Below, one piece after another: positions 1-8,886 of a stretch of 64,000 nucleotides of DNA. This DNA is from Phocicoccus pinnipedialis (lineage in GTDB: Bacteria > Bacillota > Bacilli > Staphylococcales > Salinicoccaceae): positions 61,705-125,704 of the forward strand of contig NZ_CAJEWB010000006.1 in assembly GCF_903994035.1 (NCBI RefSeq), given 5' to 3'. Each line of letters begins with the position of its first letter. The first letter of the stretch is position 1. The translations under genes and the position numbers were made by a program. The notes under the pieces were generated by a model. It did no database searches. It saw only the letters and a program-made list of their open reading frames with translations, and was not told the DNA's origin.

Positions 1-68
1 AATACTTCAGCTATTACTGTTTTGCACTCGGAACATTCTCAATTATTTACCAAATCTTTTGGGCATAA
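1..68 (+). CDS. C-terminal end of a probable membrane protein (partial)
   Basis: The third forward frame is open from the window edge to a TAA at 66-68. It reads as a hydrophobic, aromatic-rich tail (ending ...IIYQIFWA), as expected for the last membrane helix of a transporter or other integral protein. A good intrinsic terminator starts only 8 bases after the stop, which supports this frame over the other two. The family cannot be named from 21 residues. Confidence 0.5.
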   Translation, partial: YFSYYCFALGTFSIIYQIFWA

Positions 69-75
69 AATGACA

Positions 76-108
76 CTCATGTTGGACTTAACTCCAGCAT
101 GAGTTTTT
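76..108 (+). terminator. Rho-independent terminator of the upstream + strand gene
   Basis: An 11-base stem (76-86 with 93-103, one G-T pair) closes a 6-base loop and is followed by TTTTT on the + strand. It directly follows the stop at 66-68. Confidence 0.8.
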
Positions 109-114
109 ACATTC

Positions 115-150
115 AAAAAGGCGTGTCTCCAAAGATAGAGGCACGCCTTT
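115..150 (-). terminator. Rho-independent terminator of thiT
   Basis: The 9-base arms 117-125 and 142-150 are perfectly complementary. On the minus strand the hairpin runs into a T run (plus-strand A run at 115-119). It lies 17 bases past the thiT stop. Confidence 0.8.
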
Positions 151-166
151 AACATATTTTCTTCTA

Positions 167-724
167 TTATATAGTCGAATTTTTTGGTATGAATATCATT
201 TTTGCTGCTTTGTATAACAATATCATCACGATTACACAGATAATTAAGTTTATAATTCCTGTTGAACCGTTGACGATTAATGAATACAACCAAGCGGGTT
301 GCCCCTCTGGCGCATACATTCCAAAGAATACCATTCCTGATAGAAAATGGAAGACCATGTATCTAACAAAGACAGCTAGTGTTGAATAAATAATGATGTT
401 TGTCATCGTTGGGTTCTTTTTTGCAAAACCTGCAAGTCCAAGTGCCATAAACGCTAGTGGATAATCAAGCAAAACTTGAACTGGATGGAAGAACCATGCA
501 GCAGCGTCACCAAGCGCCATCTGTAATAGTGCCCAAATGAGTCCTCCAAGTATACCAGCACCTATGCCTCGTCTAATCGCTAAAATTAAAATTGGTACCA
601 TCGAAAAGCTAAAGCTGTAAGGTCCAATTCTGAAACTTGAATCGATAAAATCAAGCCCCATCGCAAGCGCTGCTAAAATCGCAATCTCCATCATTACAAT
701 TAATCGTTGTCTCGATGCGGTCAT
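167..724 (-). CDS. thiT: Thiamine ECF transporter S-component ThiT
   Basis: A 185-residue very hydrophobic protein with about six membrane helices, the size and pattern of the ThiT/YuaJ family. In this family the protein is the thiamine-binding S-component that docks with the shared ECF energizing module (EcfA, EcfA', EcfT) to import thiamine; no ECF genes are in this window. The start is ATG 724, preceded by an AAGGAG ribosome-binding site. A TPP riboswitch lies immediately upstream on the same strand, which independently supports the thiamine assignment and predicts repression when thiamine pyrophosphate is abundant. It is a single-gene unit closed by its own terminator. Confidence 0.93.
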   Translation of the reverse strand: MTASRQRLIVMMEIAILAALAMGLDFIDSSFRIGPYSFSFSMVPILILAIRRGIGAGILGGLIWALLQMALGDAAAWFFHPVQVLLDYPLAFMALGLAGFAKKNPTMTNIIIYSTLAVFVRYMVFHFLSGMVFFGMYAPEGQPAWLYSLIVNGSTGIINLIICVIVMILLYKAAKMIFIPKNSTI

Positions 725-750
725 CTAAATAACTCCTTTTTAGTTACTTA

Positions 751-851
751 TGAACCACAAGAAACTACCATATTCCTTCGCGAGCATTATCTCAATCAGG
801 TTCTAGGGTTGTGAAATTTCACTCTCAGCTTTACGCACCCCTTATGGTTCA
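751..851 (-). promoter_or_regulatory. TPP riboswitch (THI element)
   Basis: Read on the minus strand, the segment contains the conserved THI-box blocks in order: GGGGTGC, GCTGAGA, then ACCCT...GAACCTGAT, then GATAATGC and CGAAGG. The outer arms (TGAACCA and TGGTTCA) pair as P1. It lies about 27 bases upstream of thiT. No clear terminator is visible between the aptamer and thiT, so control is probably by hiding the AAGGAG ribosome-binding site at about 732-738; that mode is inferred. Confidence 0.93.
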
Positions 852-880
852 TAGCATATATATTGTATCGAATTTCAAAC

Positions 881-915
881 AAAAAGAAAACCGTTCTTAA
901 TATTAAGAACGGTTT
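881..915 (-). terminator. Rho-independent terminator of sufT
   Basis: The stem AAACCGTTCTTAA/TTAAGAACGGTTT (888-915) is followed on the minus strand by TTTTCTTTTTG. It sits 9 bases after the sufT stop. Confidence 0.85.
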
Positions 916-924
916 AATACTATT

Positions 925-1233
925 TTAGCTTACACCTAATGCGATTTTTGCGTAACGACTCATCATTTCTTTGTCCCATGGTGGACTCCATACGATTTGT
1001 ACGTTTGTATCTTTAACTTCTGGTAATTCTCCGAGTGCTTCTTCAACTGAAGCTACGATTTGTGGTCCCATTGGACAACCCATCGAAGTTAAAGTCATTT
1101 CAACACCTGCATTGCCGTCTTCGTCTAAATGTACACCGTAAACAAGACCGAGGTTAACAATATCTATTCCAAGCTCAGGGTCAATCACGTTTTCTAATGC
1201 GCCCATCATGCTTTCTTCCATAGCTTTATCCAT
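925..1233 (-). CDS. sufT: SufT-like DUF59 (MIP18/PaaD family) Fe-S protein
   Basis: A 102-residue single-domain DUF59 protein with the family signature DPELGIDIVNLGLVY near the N-terminus and a conserved Cys in the TSMGCPMGP block. SufT proteins are auxiliary factors for Fe-S cluster maturation; in S. aureus SufT is reported to matter most under high Fe-S demand. The start chosen is ATG 1233 (MDKAM), because AGGAG lies 8 bases upstream; an in-frame ATG at 1254 lies ahead of that site and has none. The main suf operon is about 46 kb away in this window. Monocistronic, with its own terminator. Confidence 0.88.
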   Translation of the reverse strand: MDKAMEESMMGALENVIDPELGIDIVNLGLVYGVHLDEDGNAGVEMTLTSMGCPMGPQIVASVEEALGELPEVKDTNVQIVWSPPWDKEMMSRYAKIALGVS

Positions 1234-1330
1234 AATGTCACTCCTAATTCTCATACTCTATATAATATACCAAATTAACGACAACTATTAAATAATAATG
1301 CTATTATGTATAAGTAAGGAGTGAGTGTTC

Positions 1331-2155
1331 ATGGAAAAACACCTCATCTGTCTTGACCTTGATGGGACACTATTAACAGATGATAAAAAAATTGGTACAT
1401 ACACAAAAAATGTAATTAACACACTAAAACAATATGGTCATAAAATTATGATCACAACGGGCCGCCCTTATCGCGCGACGGTACCTTACTATAAAGAATT
1501 AAAACTAAATACACCCGTTGTGAATTTCAACGGTGCATTCGTACATCATCCTCTTGACAATGATTTTAAAATAAAACACGAAACACTCAGTCAAGAAGTC
1601 TTAAATGATATCGTTAAAAATATTGAAGTTTTCGGAATTGAAAACATCGTTGCAGAAGTCAAAGATGATTTATATATACACTATCACGACGAAGTTATGA
1701 TGAAAGAATTCTACATGGGAGAACCGATGATCAAAACAGGAGACATCACGAAGACAATGCCTGAAGAAGCAACGACTGTCTTAATCAAAGCGAAGCACGG
1801 TCAAGTCAGTAAGATTCGTCAAGCAATGGAAGACGTCTATGCTGAAGCAATCGCTCATAGACAATGGGATGCAGCCTACCCAGTTGTAGAAATTATCAAA
1901 AAGGGTATATCTAAAGCGACAGGGATTGAGTACGTGCTTGATTACCTTGGTGTTGATCATAGAAACACTATAGCCTTTGGTGATGAAGACAATGATTTCC
2001 AAATGATTGAATATGTAAATCACAGTGTTGCAGTTAAAAATGCGGTCGATCCATTAAAAGAACGTGCGGTTGCAGTCACTGAGTTTACAAATAATGAAGA
2101 CGGCGTTGGTCGTTATTTAAATGAATACTTTAACTTAGGGTTAAATTATTACTAG
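1331..2155 (+). CDS. Cof-type HAD-IIB family phosphatase
   Basis: A 274-residue protein. HAD motif I (DLDGTLLT) is near residue 8, motif II is TTGRP near residue 43, and motif IV is GDEDNDFQM near residue 215, with a type IIB cap between. Such enzymes dephosphorylate sugar phosphates, flavins or other small metabolites; the substrate cannot be predicted. The start is ATG 1331 with AAGGAG 8 bases upstream; an in-frame GTG six bases earlier is too close to the ribosome-binding site. It is followed after 12 bases by degV and then the CoA-disulfide reductase gene, so the three are likely one transcript. Confidence 0.88.
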   Translation: MEKHLICLDLDGTLLTDDKKIGTYTKNVINTLKQYGHKIMITTGRPYRATVPYYKELKLNTPVVNFNGAFVHHPLDNDFKIKHETLSQEVLNDIVKNIEVFGIENIVAEVKDDLYIHYHDEVMMKEFYMGEPMIKTGDITKTMPEEATTVLIKAKHGQVSKIRQAMEDVYAEAIAHRQWDAAYPVVEIIKKGISKATGIEYVLDYLGVDHRNTIAFGDEDNDFQMIEYVNHSVAVKNAVDPLKERAVAVTEFTNNEDGVGRYLNEYFNLGLNYY

Positions 2156-2167
2156 GAGGATATACAC

Positions 2168-3010
2168 ATGAAACTAATTGTTGATAGTTGTACAGACATT
2201 CCATTTAAAGAAATAGAAGCAATGAACGCATATCCAATCGCATTAAAAGTAAATATAGATGGCACAGATTATTTAGACCAACTCGAAATTTCAAGTAAAG
2301 AAGTCTCAGAAGCAGTCACTAAAGGCATACGTCCACTTACTTCTCAGGTCAACCCTGAACGCTTTGCCGATGTGTTCCGCGAAGCACTCAAAGATGATAA
2401 TGAGATTATCTATCTTGGGTTTTCAAGCGGTTTATCTGGCACATTTCAAAGTTCGGTAATCGCGAGAGACATGATTATGGAAGAATTCCCAGAAGCAGAT
2501 ATCACCGTCATTGATTCACATTCGGCAAGTTACGGTTACGGAATGATTGCAGAGCGCGCTGCAAAATATATCAACGAGGGACTATCTAAAGAACAAGTGC
2601 TTAAAAATATTGAACAAGACAAAAACACAATTCGCCACTTATTCACGGTGAACGATTTAGATTACCTTGCTAAAGGCGGACGTCTATCTAAAGGACAAGC
2701 ATTCCTAGGAAGTCTACTCAACATCAAACCACTCTTACATGTGGAAGATGGAAAACTTGTTCCTATTGAAAAATATCGGGGAATGAGACGCATCTATAAG
2801 CGCATGACTGAGTTAATGAATGAAGAAGGTGCTAATGTTGAAGCACACATCACGCATTCAGATGCATTAGATCTTGCAGAGGATTTGAAAAAGCAAATCT
2901 TAAAAGATACAAAAGTTACAGATGTTAAAATATCTGACATTGGTCCAACGATCTTATCACATACTGGGAATGGTACTGTCGCGTTATTCTACTTTAAACG
3001 AGGTGAGTAA
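2168..3010 (+). CDS. degV: DegV family fatty-acid-binding protein
   Basis: A 280-residue protein with the DegV N-terminal pattern (VDSCTDIP), the SSGLSGTFQS block near residue 98 and the central DYLAKGGRLSKGQ block. DegV/FakB proteins bind a fatty acid and, in Gram-positives, present it to the kinase FakA for phosphorylation and entry into phospholipid synthesis. Whether this copy works with FakA is inferred from the family; fakA is not in the window. A strong AGGAGG precedes ATG 2168. It lies between the HAD phosphatase gene and cdr with very short gaps. Confidence 0.9.
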   Translation: MKLIVDSCTDIPFKEIEAMNAYPIALKVNIDGTDYLDQLEISSKEVSEAVTKGIRPLTSQVNPERFADVFREALKDDNEIIYLGFSSGLSGTFQSSVIARDMIMEEFPEADITVIDSHSASYGYGMIAERAAKYINEGLSKEQVLKNIEQDKNTIRHLFTVNDLDYLAKGGRLSKGQAFLGSLLNIKPLLHVEDGKLVPIEKYRGMRRIYKRMTELMNEEGANVEAHITHSDALDLAEDLKKQILKDTKVTDVKISDIGPTILSHTGNGTVALFYFKRGE

Positions 3011-3012
3011 TC

Positions 3013-4341
3013 ATGAAAGTAATTGTAGTTGGAGGCGTGGCAGGCGGAATGACAACTGCATCACAACTTCGTCGAATTGATCATGATGCAGAAATTCATG
3101 TCTTTGAAAAAGGACCGCATATCAGTTTTGCGAATTGCGGTCTCCCCTACTATATTTCAAGGGAAGTTGAAAAGAGAACTATGCTCGTTGAACGTACTCC
3201 TGAAGACATGGAGAAGCGTGGCATACACGCACATGTAGCGCATGAAGTGTTAGATGTAAATACGAAAAATAAAACGATTTCAGTTAAAGCATTAGAAACA
3301 GGAGAAATAAAAAACATCCGTTACAACAAGCTCGTATTGTCGCCAGGCGGTAGGTCTGTGATGTTAAACGCTCTCAAAAATGTACCACAGTCTTTTGTTC
3401 TTCAACAACTACACCAACTGGATTCTATTGAAGATTATATTGAGACGCACAACGTTAACGAAGTCGTCGTTGTTGGGACTGGGTTTATCGGCATAGAGGT
3501 TACAGAAAACTTTGTCCGACGCGGATTCAAAGTTACTGTTATTCAACACAATAATGATATTTACAGTCCCATCGAGCCTGATATGAAAGAGTTTATGTAC
3601 GATACTTTAAAAGAACAAGGTGTCGATCTTAAGTTAAATTCTGAGATTCTTGAAGTGGATGGTAATAAAGCTACACTCAACACAGGCGAAATATTGAATG
3701 CACCACTCATCATTGTAGCAGTTGGAATTAAACCAAATACTACATTCCTAGAAGACACAGATATTAAGCTTGAAAAAGGTTATATACCTGTAAATGAATT
3801 TGGTCAAACGAACATTAAGGATGTGTATGCTGTCGGTGATGCAATTCTAACACATTACACACACGTTCCTGAAAAACCAGTAAACGTTGCACTCGCATGG
3901 CCAGCTCACAGACTCGCATTTGTGATTGCTAATCATATTTCAGGAAATACAGAATTTAAACACGATGGATTTTTAAGCACTTCGATTTTAGAATTTTTCG
4001 GACATACGATCGCTCAAGTCGGATTGTCTCGGAAAGATTTAGATAAAGACACAAAATACATCGATCATATACAAGCAAATATTGCTGGATATATGAAGAA
4101 CCCAGAAAAAATACATGCACGTCTGTATTATGATGACGATGGAAAAATATTACGTGGCGTATTTGTTGGAAAAGAAGGTGTTGACAAGAGGCTCAACGTC
4201 CTTGCAACATTTATGCGAACAGATGGAAATATTAAAAATCTAATCAATATAGAAGTCGGATACGCGCCACCATTTGGTACACCAAAAGATTTGCTGAATA
4301 TGATTGGTTACAAAGCAATTGAAAAACTAAAAGAGTCCTGA
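3013..4341 (+). CDS. cdr: Coenzyme A disulfide reductase
   Basis: A 442-residue FAD/NAD(P)-dependent pyridine-nucleotide disulfide oxidoreductase. The N-terminal FAD motif is VVGGVAGGM, the single redox Cys is Cys42 in SFANCGLPYY (Cys43 in the S. aureus enzyme), a second Rossmann motif VVVGTGFIGIE is near residue 150, and the FAD-ribityl motif is YAVGDA near residue 275. It reduces CoA disulfide with NADPH; staphylococci rely on CoA and bacillithiol rather than glutathione as low-molecular-weight thiols. It overlaps nothing and starts 2 bases after degV, so translation is probably coupled. Its terminator is shared with the converging GH13-like gene. Confidence 0.93.
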   Translation: MKVIVVGGVAGGMTTASQLRRIDHDAEIHVFEKGPHISFANCGLPYYISREVEKRTMLVERTPEDMEKRGIHAHVAHEVLDVNTKNKTISVKALETGEIKNIRYNKLVLSPGGRSVMLNALKNVPQSFVLQQLHQLDSIEDYIETHNVNEVVVVGTGFIGIEVTENFVRRGFKVTVIQHNNDIYSPIEPDMKEFMYDTLKEQGVDLKLNSEILEVDGNKATLNTGEILNAPLIIVAVGIKPNTTFLEDTDIKLEKGYIPVNEFGQTNIKDVYAVGDAILTHYTHVPEKPVNVALAWPAHRLAFVIANHISGNTEFKHDGFLSTSILEFFGHTIAQVGLSRKDLDKDTKYIDHIQANIAGYMKNPEKIHARLYYDDDGKILRGVFVGKEGVDKRLNVLATFMRTDGNIKNLINIEVGYAPPFGTPKDLLNMIGYKAIEKLKES

Positions 4342-4362
4342 CAAAATGTCAGGACTCTTTTA
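4329..4362. terminator. Bidirectional terminator between cdr and the GH13-like gene
   Basis: A near-perfect inverted repeat AAAAGAGTCCTGAC/GTCAGGACTCTTTT with a 6-base loop. It has A and T runs on both sides, so it can serve both converging genes. It overlaps the cdr stop. Confidence 0.9.
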
Positions 4363-4364
4363 GT

Positions 4365-5765
4365 TTAACTTGTTTGTTTTCGCTTTGAGCGTCTTGCTAC
4401 TAGTAAAATAAAGACAGCAAATCCACCAAAAACTATGAAACTCGAAATCAGATACCAGTGGTTGAATCCCGCTGGTTCTATGATCGCATATAATTCTGTT
4501 TCTTCTCTGTCTGTGACTGCAATGTATTCATCTCCATGTGGTCGTACAACATCACCAATCAACAGCCCACTCAGTTCTTTATTTTCAGGAACAATATCAG
4601 TCCCCATATACACTTTCTGTGTTTTACTTGTATTATTTATGTTGTAGATATAATCAACGTCGTTCGTACTATACTTCAGGACATATTGTCCACTTTCATT
4701 CTTAATTGTCTCAATGTCACTAATGAACATACTTTCATGACGGTCCATCACACCAACGATTTCCTTGATGTAATCTACAACTTCCTTGTCTGTCCAAAAA
4801 TCCATTTGGGGGTGAATTTTCGGAAATTCGTCCCCATTTTGGGCAACTTCCGTACCATAGTTAAACATAATCGGACCCGGATATCCGTTCAGATATGCGA
4901 ACAATTGTTTAATTCTCGTTCCAGGGAACATATTATGCTGTGTAGATTCACTTGTGAATCTTTCACTGAACCAGTGATCTGCTAGTAAAATGGTATTGTC
5001 AGTCGGATATTCTAAGATATCTTTGTCTACAGAACTAAATCCATTAGTCACAGCTTTTCTAACGTTCTCATCTGTTACATAATCAAATCCTGAAATTTCA
5101 CCGCCACTTAAGTTAATTGCATAAGCAGTCACATCTTTTGGAAGGAATTTTTCTCGGTTTAGTCCACTTTGCACAACATACATGCTAATACCATCCACGT
5201 CATAATGCTTTAAAAATTCCGTCACAATCTCAAAATATTTTTTCTGGTTTTTTGAATGTGTTAAATCGATAAAATCACGTTCAATATGAGCGTAATAACT
5301 TTCCATTGGCTTCGTCATTTCAGGTGACTTCAAACTCTTGAAATCTTTAGTTGCTGTCGTCGGGAAATCTACGATAACCTTCATATCGTTTTCATGAATC
5401 GTTTCAATCAATTGCTTGAATTCATCACTTCCACCATAACGTGTTGCAATTTCATCATAATTGTTTACAGCATATCCGAGATAATCAGACTCCTCCATCT
5501 CAAAAACTGGACTGAGCTGAAGCGTATCAAAACCCATTTCTTTTATGTAATCTAACTGTGACTCGATTCCCTTAAAGTCTCCACCATATGAGAGGTATGG
5601 ATTTTCCTCACTTGGAACACCGACGTCATTAGACTTATCATTATTTAAAAAACGATCGACCGGAATCATATAAATGCGGTTATTTTCAGTTTTAGCATCT
5701 ATTGAGCCAGTTGTAATTCCACCTATCAGTAGCGTAAATATAAACGCAAGGAGTGTTCGTTTCAT
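4365..5765 (-). CDS. Membrane-anchored GH13 alpha-amylase-like protein lacking catalytic motifs
   Basis: A 466-residue protein with a Sec signal peptide (MKRTLLAFIF..., likely cut after SIDA), an alpha-amylase-like TIM-barrel (GGDFKGIESQLDYIKEMGFD near residue 60), and one C-terminal membrane helix (about 438-457) followed by RRSKRK. It is therefore probably displayed outside the cell and tethered at its C-terminus. The four GH13 catalytic regions are degraded: region I is VDFPTT, region II (normally GFRxD) is DGISMY, region III (normally E) is LLADHW, and no NHD is seen in region IV. It probably binds rather than hydrolyses glycans; that role is inferred. The start ATG 5765 follows GGTGG; an upstream in-frame ATG (5789) lacks a site. 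Confidence 0.8.
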   Translation of the reverse strand: MKRTLLAFIFTLLIGGITTGSIDAKTENNRIYMIPVDRFLNNDKSNDVGVPSEENPYLSYGGDFKGIESQLDYIKEMGFDTLQLSPVFEMEESDYLGYAVNNYDEIATRYGGSDEFKQLIETIHENDMKVIVDFPTTATKDFKSLKSPEMTKPMESYYAHIERDFIDLTHSKNQKKYFEIVTEFLKHYDVDGISMYVVQSGLNREKFLPKDVTAYAINLSGGEISGFDYVTDENVRKAVTNGFSSVDKDILEYPTDNTILLADHWFSERFTSESTQHNMFPGTRIKQLFAYLNGYPGPIMFNYGTEVAQNGDEFPKIHPQMDFWTDKEVVDYIKEIVGVMDRHESMFISDIETIKNESGQYVLKYSTNDVDYIYNINNTSKTQKVYMGTDIVPENKELSGLLIGDVVRPHGDEYIAVTDREETELYAIIEPAGFNHWYLISSFIVFGGFAVFILLVARRSKRKQTS

Positions 5766-5850
5766 CTTGCTGCCACCTTTCTTATACATAAATTATATAT
5801 GAATTTATAACTTTTTGTTACATTCAAATTAAAGTTCGAAATTTATACAC

Positions 5851-5876
5851 AAAAAAAAGGAGCATCTGCTCCTTTT
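5851..5876 (-). terminator. Rho-independent terminator of yisL
   Basis: The stem AAAAGGAGCA/TGCTCCTTTT with a 4-base loop is followed on the minus strand by a run of eight T. It lies 4 bases beyond the yisL stop. Confidence 0.88.
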
Positions 5877-5880
5877 AATA

Positions 5881-6267
5881 TTAATTGAATGCCATAGTAC
5901 CAAGTGGTAATACAGCACCAAGTAAGAAAGTAACAACAATTAGTCCAATTGTAATTACTAACCACATGCCACCTTTACCACTCTTGCGTAATTTAACGAG
6001 TGACATTTCCATAAGTGCGATTGAGAACAATCCACATAACACTTTAATTCCGTACATCATGTGTGATCCGAGTGCACTGATTACATCCATGTTTTGAACA
6101 TAGATCATTAATCCGCTGAATAATATTAAAAGATAAACGACACGTAAAACCATGTGCATGATCTTTCCATTTTTATTCTCGCTAGAAGGATTCTTAGAAT
6201 AAGAAATTAAAGTAATAATATAAAGTATGACAGCAATAAAAATTGCTGTTAAGTGTAAATGTATCAC
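5881..6267 (-). CDS. yisL: YisL (DUF1516) four-helix membrane protein
   Basis: A 128-residue protein with four predicted membrane helices, matching the DUF1516/YisL family in length and in its opening HLHLTAIFIAVILYIITL. The function is unknown. It lies 15 bases downstream of the FAH-family gene on the same strand and ends at a strong terminator, so the two are probably co-transcribed. The pair FAH gene plus yisL next to cdr also occurs, from memory, in Staphylococcus. Confidence 0.85.
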   Translation of the reverse strand: MIHLHLTAIFIAVILYIITLISYSKNPSSENKNGKIMHMVLRVVYLLILFSGLMIYVQNMDVISALGSHMMYGIKVLCGLFSIALMEMSLVKLRKSGKGGMWLVITIGLIVVTFLLGAVLPLGTMAFN

Positions 6268-6282
6268 TTACAGTTCCCCTTT

Positions 6283-7173
6283 TTATTTAATATATGTTGT
6301 TAATGTACCAATACCATTTACAGATACTCGTACACTGTCACCTGATTTAAGGAAGTCTACATCCGGTAATCCTGCTGCAACTCCTTCAGGTGTACCTGTT
6401 GCAATAACATCTCCTGGTTGAAGTTTCACATACTTAGAAACTTCAGAGACAATATCTTCAATCTTTAAGACCATGTCACTTGTATTGCCGTCTTGTCTAA
6501 TCTCATCATTCACTTTAGTAACAATTGCAGTGTTTTGAGGATTTGGAAGTTCATCTTTAGTTACAATATATGGACCCATTGGTGTCGCAAGACTCTTAGC
6601 CATGAAGAACTGTTTAAACTTCTTTTGTAAATCTCTTGCAGAAATATCATTGACGATTGTGTAACCGTAAATGTAATCAAATGCCATATGTGGTTCAATA
6701 TTGTGTGCTTCCTTACCGATAACAACGCCAAGCTCACCTTCGTAGTCGAGTTCAGATGTCACTTCCTTGAAGTCACTGATTGTTCCCTCGTCACCTACTA
6801 GACTTGAGTTAGCTTTTGTAAACACCGTCATCTCAACTTCATTTCCCAATTCCTCCGCATGTTTCTTATAGTTACGACCAAAACTAATTGTGTTGTTTGG
6901 TGGTTCTACAGGCGCAAGAAAAGTAATTTCACTAAATGGTGCTTTGTAAAGGTGACGGTCATCTTCCTTGTCAGCTTTTTCAACAAGTTTACGCACAATT
7001 TCTTGAAAATCTAATGTGTGATATCTTGTAATACCCTCAAGTAAAGTTTTCGGATAGTCTTTGTCTTCACCAAATGCTTCAAAAAGCTTCGGTAAAATCC
7101 ATGCACTATCTTCTCTTTTTACCTTTACTCCATAGTATTTCTGTTTGTTGTACTCGAATGTTAAGAATTTCAT
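6283..7173 (-). CDS. Fumarylacetoacetate hydrolase family protein
   Basis: A 296-residue protein with the FAH-family C-terminal domain. Visible landmarks are SFGRNYKKHAEELGN near residue 99, the metal-binding ELDYEGELGVVIG near residue 140, GYTIVNDISARDLQ near residue 170, and TGTPEGVAAG near residue 260. Members hydrolyse or decarboxylate acyl-pyruvate and related diketo acids (FAHD1-like acylpyruvase or oxaloacetate decarboxylase); the exact substrate is not predictable. ATG 7173 has AAGGAG 8 bases upstream. The N-terminal 90 residues form the usual smaller accessory domain. Confidence 0.87.
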   Translation of the reverse strand: MKFLTFEYNKQKYYGVKVKREDSAWILPKLFEAFGEDKDYPKTLLEGITRYHTLDFQEIVRKLVEKADKEDDRHLYKAPFSEITFLAPVEPPNNTISFGRNYKKHAEELGNEVEMTVFTKANSSLVGDEGTISDFKEVTSELDYEGELGVVIGKEAHNIEPHMAFDYIYGYTIVNDISARDLQKKFKQFFMAKSLATPMGPYIVTKDELPNPQNTAIVTKVNDEIRQDGNTSDMVLKIEDIVSEVSKYVKLQPGDVIATGTPEGVAAGLPDVDFLKSGDSVRVSVNGIGTLTTYIK

Positions 7174-7241
7174 AGGACGACTCCTTTTTCTCTTTTAACA
7201 AGTATATCAAATTTCGAAGTTAAATTCTTTCTATATACTAC

Positions 7242-8240
7242 TTAAATAAAAATATTAATTATAAAGTACGTGATTGATGCACAAAGTGCTGAGATTGGTA
7301 ATGTAATGACCCATGTCACAAGCATACGCTGTGCTGTTGTCCATTTTACACCTTTTAATCTATGTGATGATCCAACACCAAGAATTGATGATGACACAAC
7401 GTGTGTCGTTGATACAGGTAAGTGGATGTACGTCGCACCAAAGATAATTAATGCAGATGAAAGGTCAGCTGCAACACCATTTGCTGGACGAATTTTCATG
7501 ATATTACCACCAACAGTTTTGATGATCTTCCAACCACCCACTGCTGTACCAAGTCCCATTGCTGTCGCACAAGACAATTGCACCCAAAATTGAATATCTG
7601 TTGAAGTTTGCAAGTTTGCTGCTATCAATGCCATCGTAATGACACCCATTGCTTTTTGTGCGTCGTTCATACCATGAGATAAGGCTTGCAATGAAGCCGT
7701 TATGATTTGTACAAAGCGAAATCTTTGATTGGTCTTAGCTAAATTTTGATCTTTCATAACGGTTTTAATAATCGTATAGATAATAAAACCTACAACGAAT
7801 GCAATTAGAGGTGACGTAATTAACGCCATTAGAATTTTTGAGAATCCTTTATACTCTAAAATACCAAATCCACTCGATGCGATTGCAGCCCCTGCAATTG
7901 CACCAATTAATGCGTGTGATGAAGAACTTGGGATACCGAAGTACCATGTAAATAAGTTCCAAAATATACCTGCAATAAGTGCTGATAAAATTACGATTGA
8001 ACCATCTTGAAGCGCGAATGGATCAACGATATCTCCAGTGATTGTTTTTGCAACACCTGTAAATAATAGTGCACCAACGAAGTTCATACCTGCTGCAATT
8101 AAAATTGCATGCCGTGGCTTTAACGCACGTGTTGATACAGCTGTTGCGATTGCATTTGCAGTATCGTGAAATCCGTTAATAAAGTCAAACGCGAGCGCCG
8201 CTATAACAATTAATATTGTAATTATAAATAAAGTATCCAT
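7242..8240 (-). CDS. pit: PiT-family inorganic phosphate transporter
   Basis: A 332-residue membrane protein with about ten helices. The duplicated PiT signature is visible as DFINGFHDTANAIAT near residue 20 and SHGMNDAQKAMG near residue 190, with a serine-rich PSSSSHALIG loop. PiT proteins import phosphate (as a metal-phosphate complex) driven by the proton gradient. It lies 9 bases downstream of the DUF47 gene on the same strand, the standard pairing for low-affinity phosphate uptake. Confidence 0.92.
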   Translation of the reverse strand: MDTLFIITILIVIAALAFDFINGFHDTANAIATAVSTRALKPRHAILIAAGMNFVGALLFTGVAKTITGDIVDPFALQDGSIVILSALIAGIFWNLFTWYFGIPSSSSHALIGAIAGAAIASSGFGILEYKGFSKILMALITSPLIAFVVGFIIYTIIKTVMKDQNLAKTNQRFRFVQIITASLQALSHGMNDAQKAMGVITMALIAANLQTSTDIQFWVQLSCATAMGLGTAVGGWKIIKTVGGNIMKIRPANGVAADLSSALIIFGATYIHLPVSTTHVVSSSILGVGSSHRLKGVKWTTAQRMLVTWVITLPISALCASITYFIINIFI

Positions 8241-8249
8241 CTACAACAC

Positions 8250-8867
8250 CTAGCTATTTTTCATTACAATAGATTCAAGGATAACTGCAACCACTTGGCA
8301 TCTGTCTGCAATGTTTTCTAAATTATTATAGATATCTTTCATTTGCATGATTTTAATTGGATTTTCTTCAGTATCAAATAATTCTTTAATAGATTTTCTA
8401 AGTACAACGTCACAGTTCGTTTCGTGTTCTTTAATCTTAATAGCATGAACACGAACATGATCAAATTTACGTTCATTTACAAGCTCAACAGCTAATTTAG
8501 CTTCGGTACATGCTTTTGAAATATTTTCTACAAATACATCGATGTGTGGTGTATGTTTCTTTTGATTATACATCATGAACATCGCTGCAACTTCTTCCAT
8601 TCCGTCTAACACATCATCTAGTGCATTCGCTAATGCTAAAATATCTTCGCGTTCGATTGGTGTAATAAATGTCTGGTTTAAGTCTGAAATTAAGTGATGC
8701 ATGAGGTTGTCCCCATGAGTTTCAAAAGCTTTAATATTGTCAAAGTAAGTCTTAAAATTAAAGCTTGAATCAAGATTCACATTTTCAAAATATTTTGCCG
8801 CACGTTCTAAGTTTTCTACCATTGTATTGAGTTGAACTGCAAATTTGTTTGGTTTTCTATTAAACAC
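8250..8867 (-). CDS. DUF47 (PhoU-like) phosphate transport accessory protein
   Basis: A 205-residue all-helical cytoplasmic protein of the DUF47/TIGR00153 family (YkaA-like), distantly related to PhoU. The block LANALDDVLDGMEEVA near residue 75 carries the conserved acidic residues. Family members accompany pit genes and are thought to regulate or chaperone PiT transporters. It is the first gene of the DUF47-pit pair, with an AGGAGG-like site just upstream of ATG 8867. Confidence 0.9.
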   Translation of the reverse strand: MFNRKPNKFAVQLNTMVENLERAAKYFENVNLDSSFNFKTYFDNIKAFETHGDNLMHHLISDLNQTFITPIEREDILALANALDDVLDGMEEVAAMFMMYNQKKHTPHIDVFVENISKACTEAKLAVELVNERKFDHVRVHAIKIKEHETNCDVVLRKSIKELFDTEENPIKIMQMKDIYNNLENIADRCQVVAVILESIVMKNS

Positions 8868-8886
8868 TTTTCTTTCCTCCTGAAAT

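Noticed and set aside
39..293. Minus-strand reading frame of 84 codons overlapping the thiT end and two terminators
   Set aside because: It crosses both terminator hairpins, overlaps thiT in another frame and has no ribosome-binding site.
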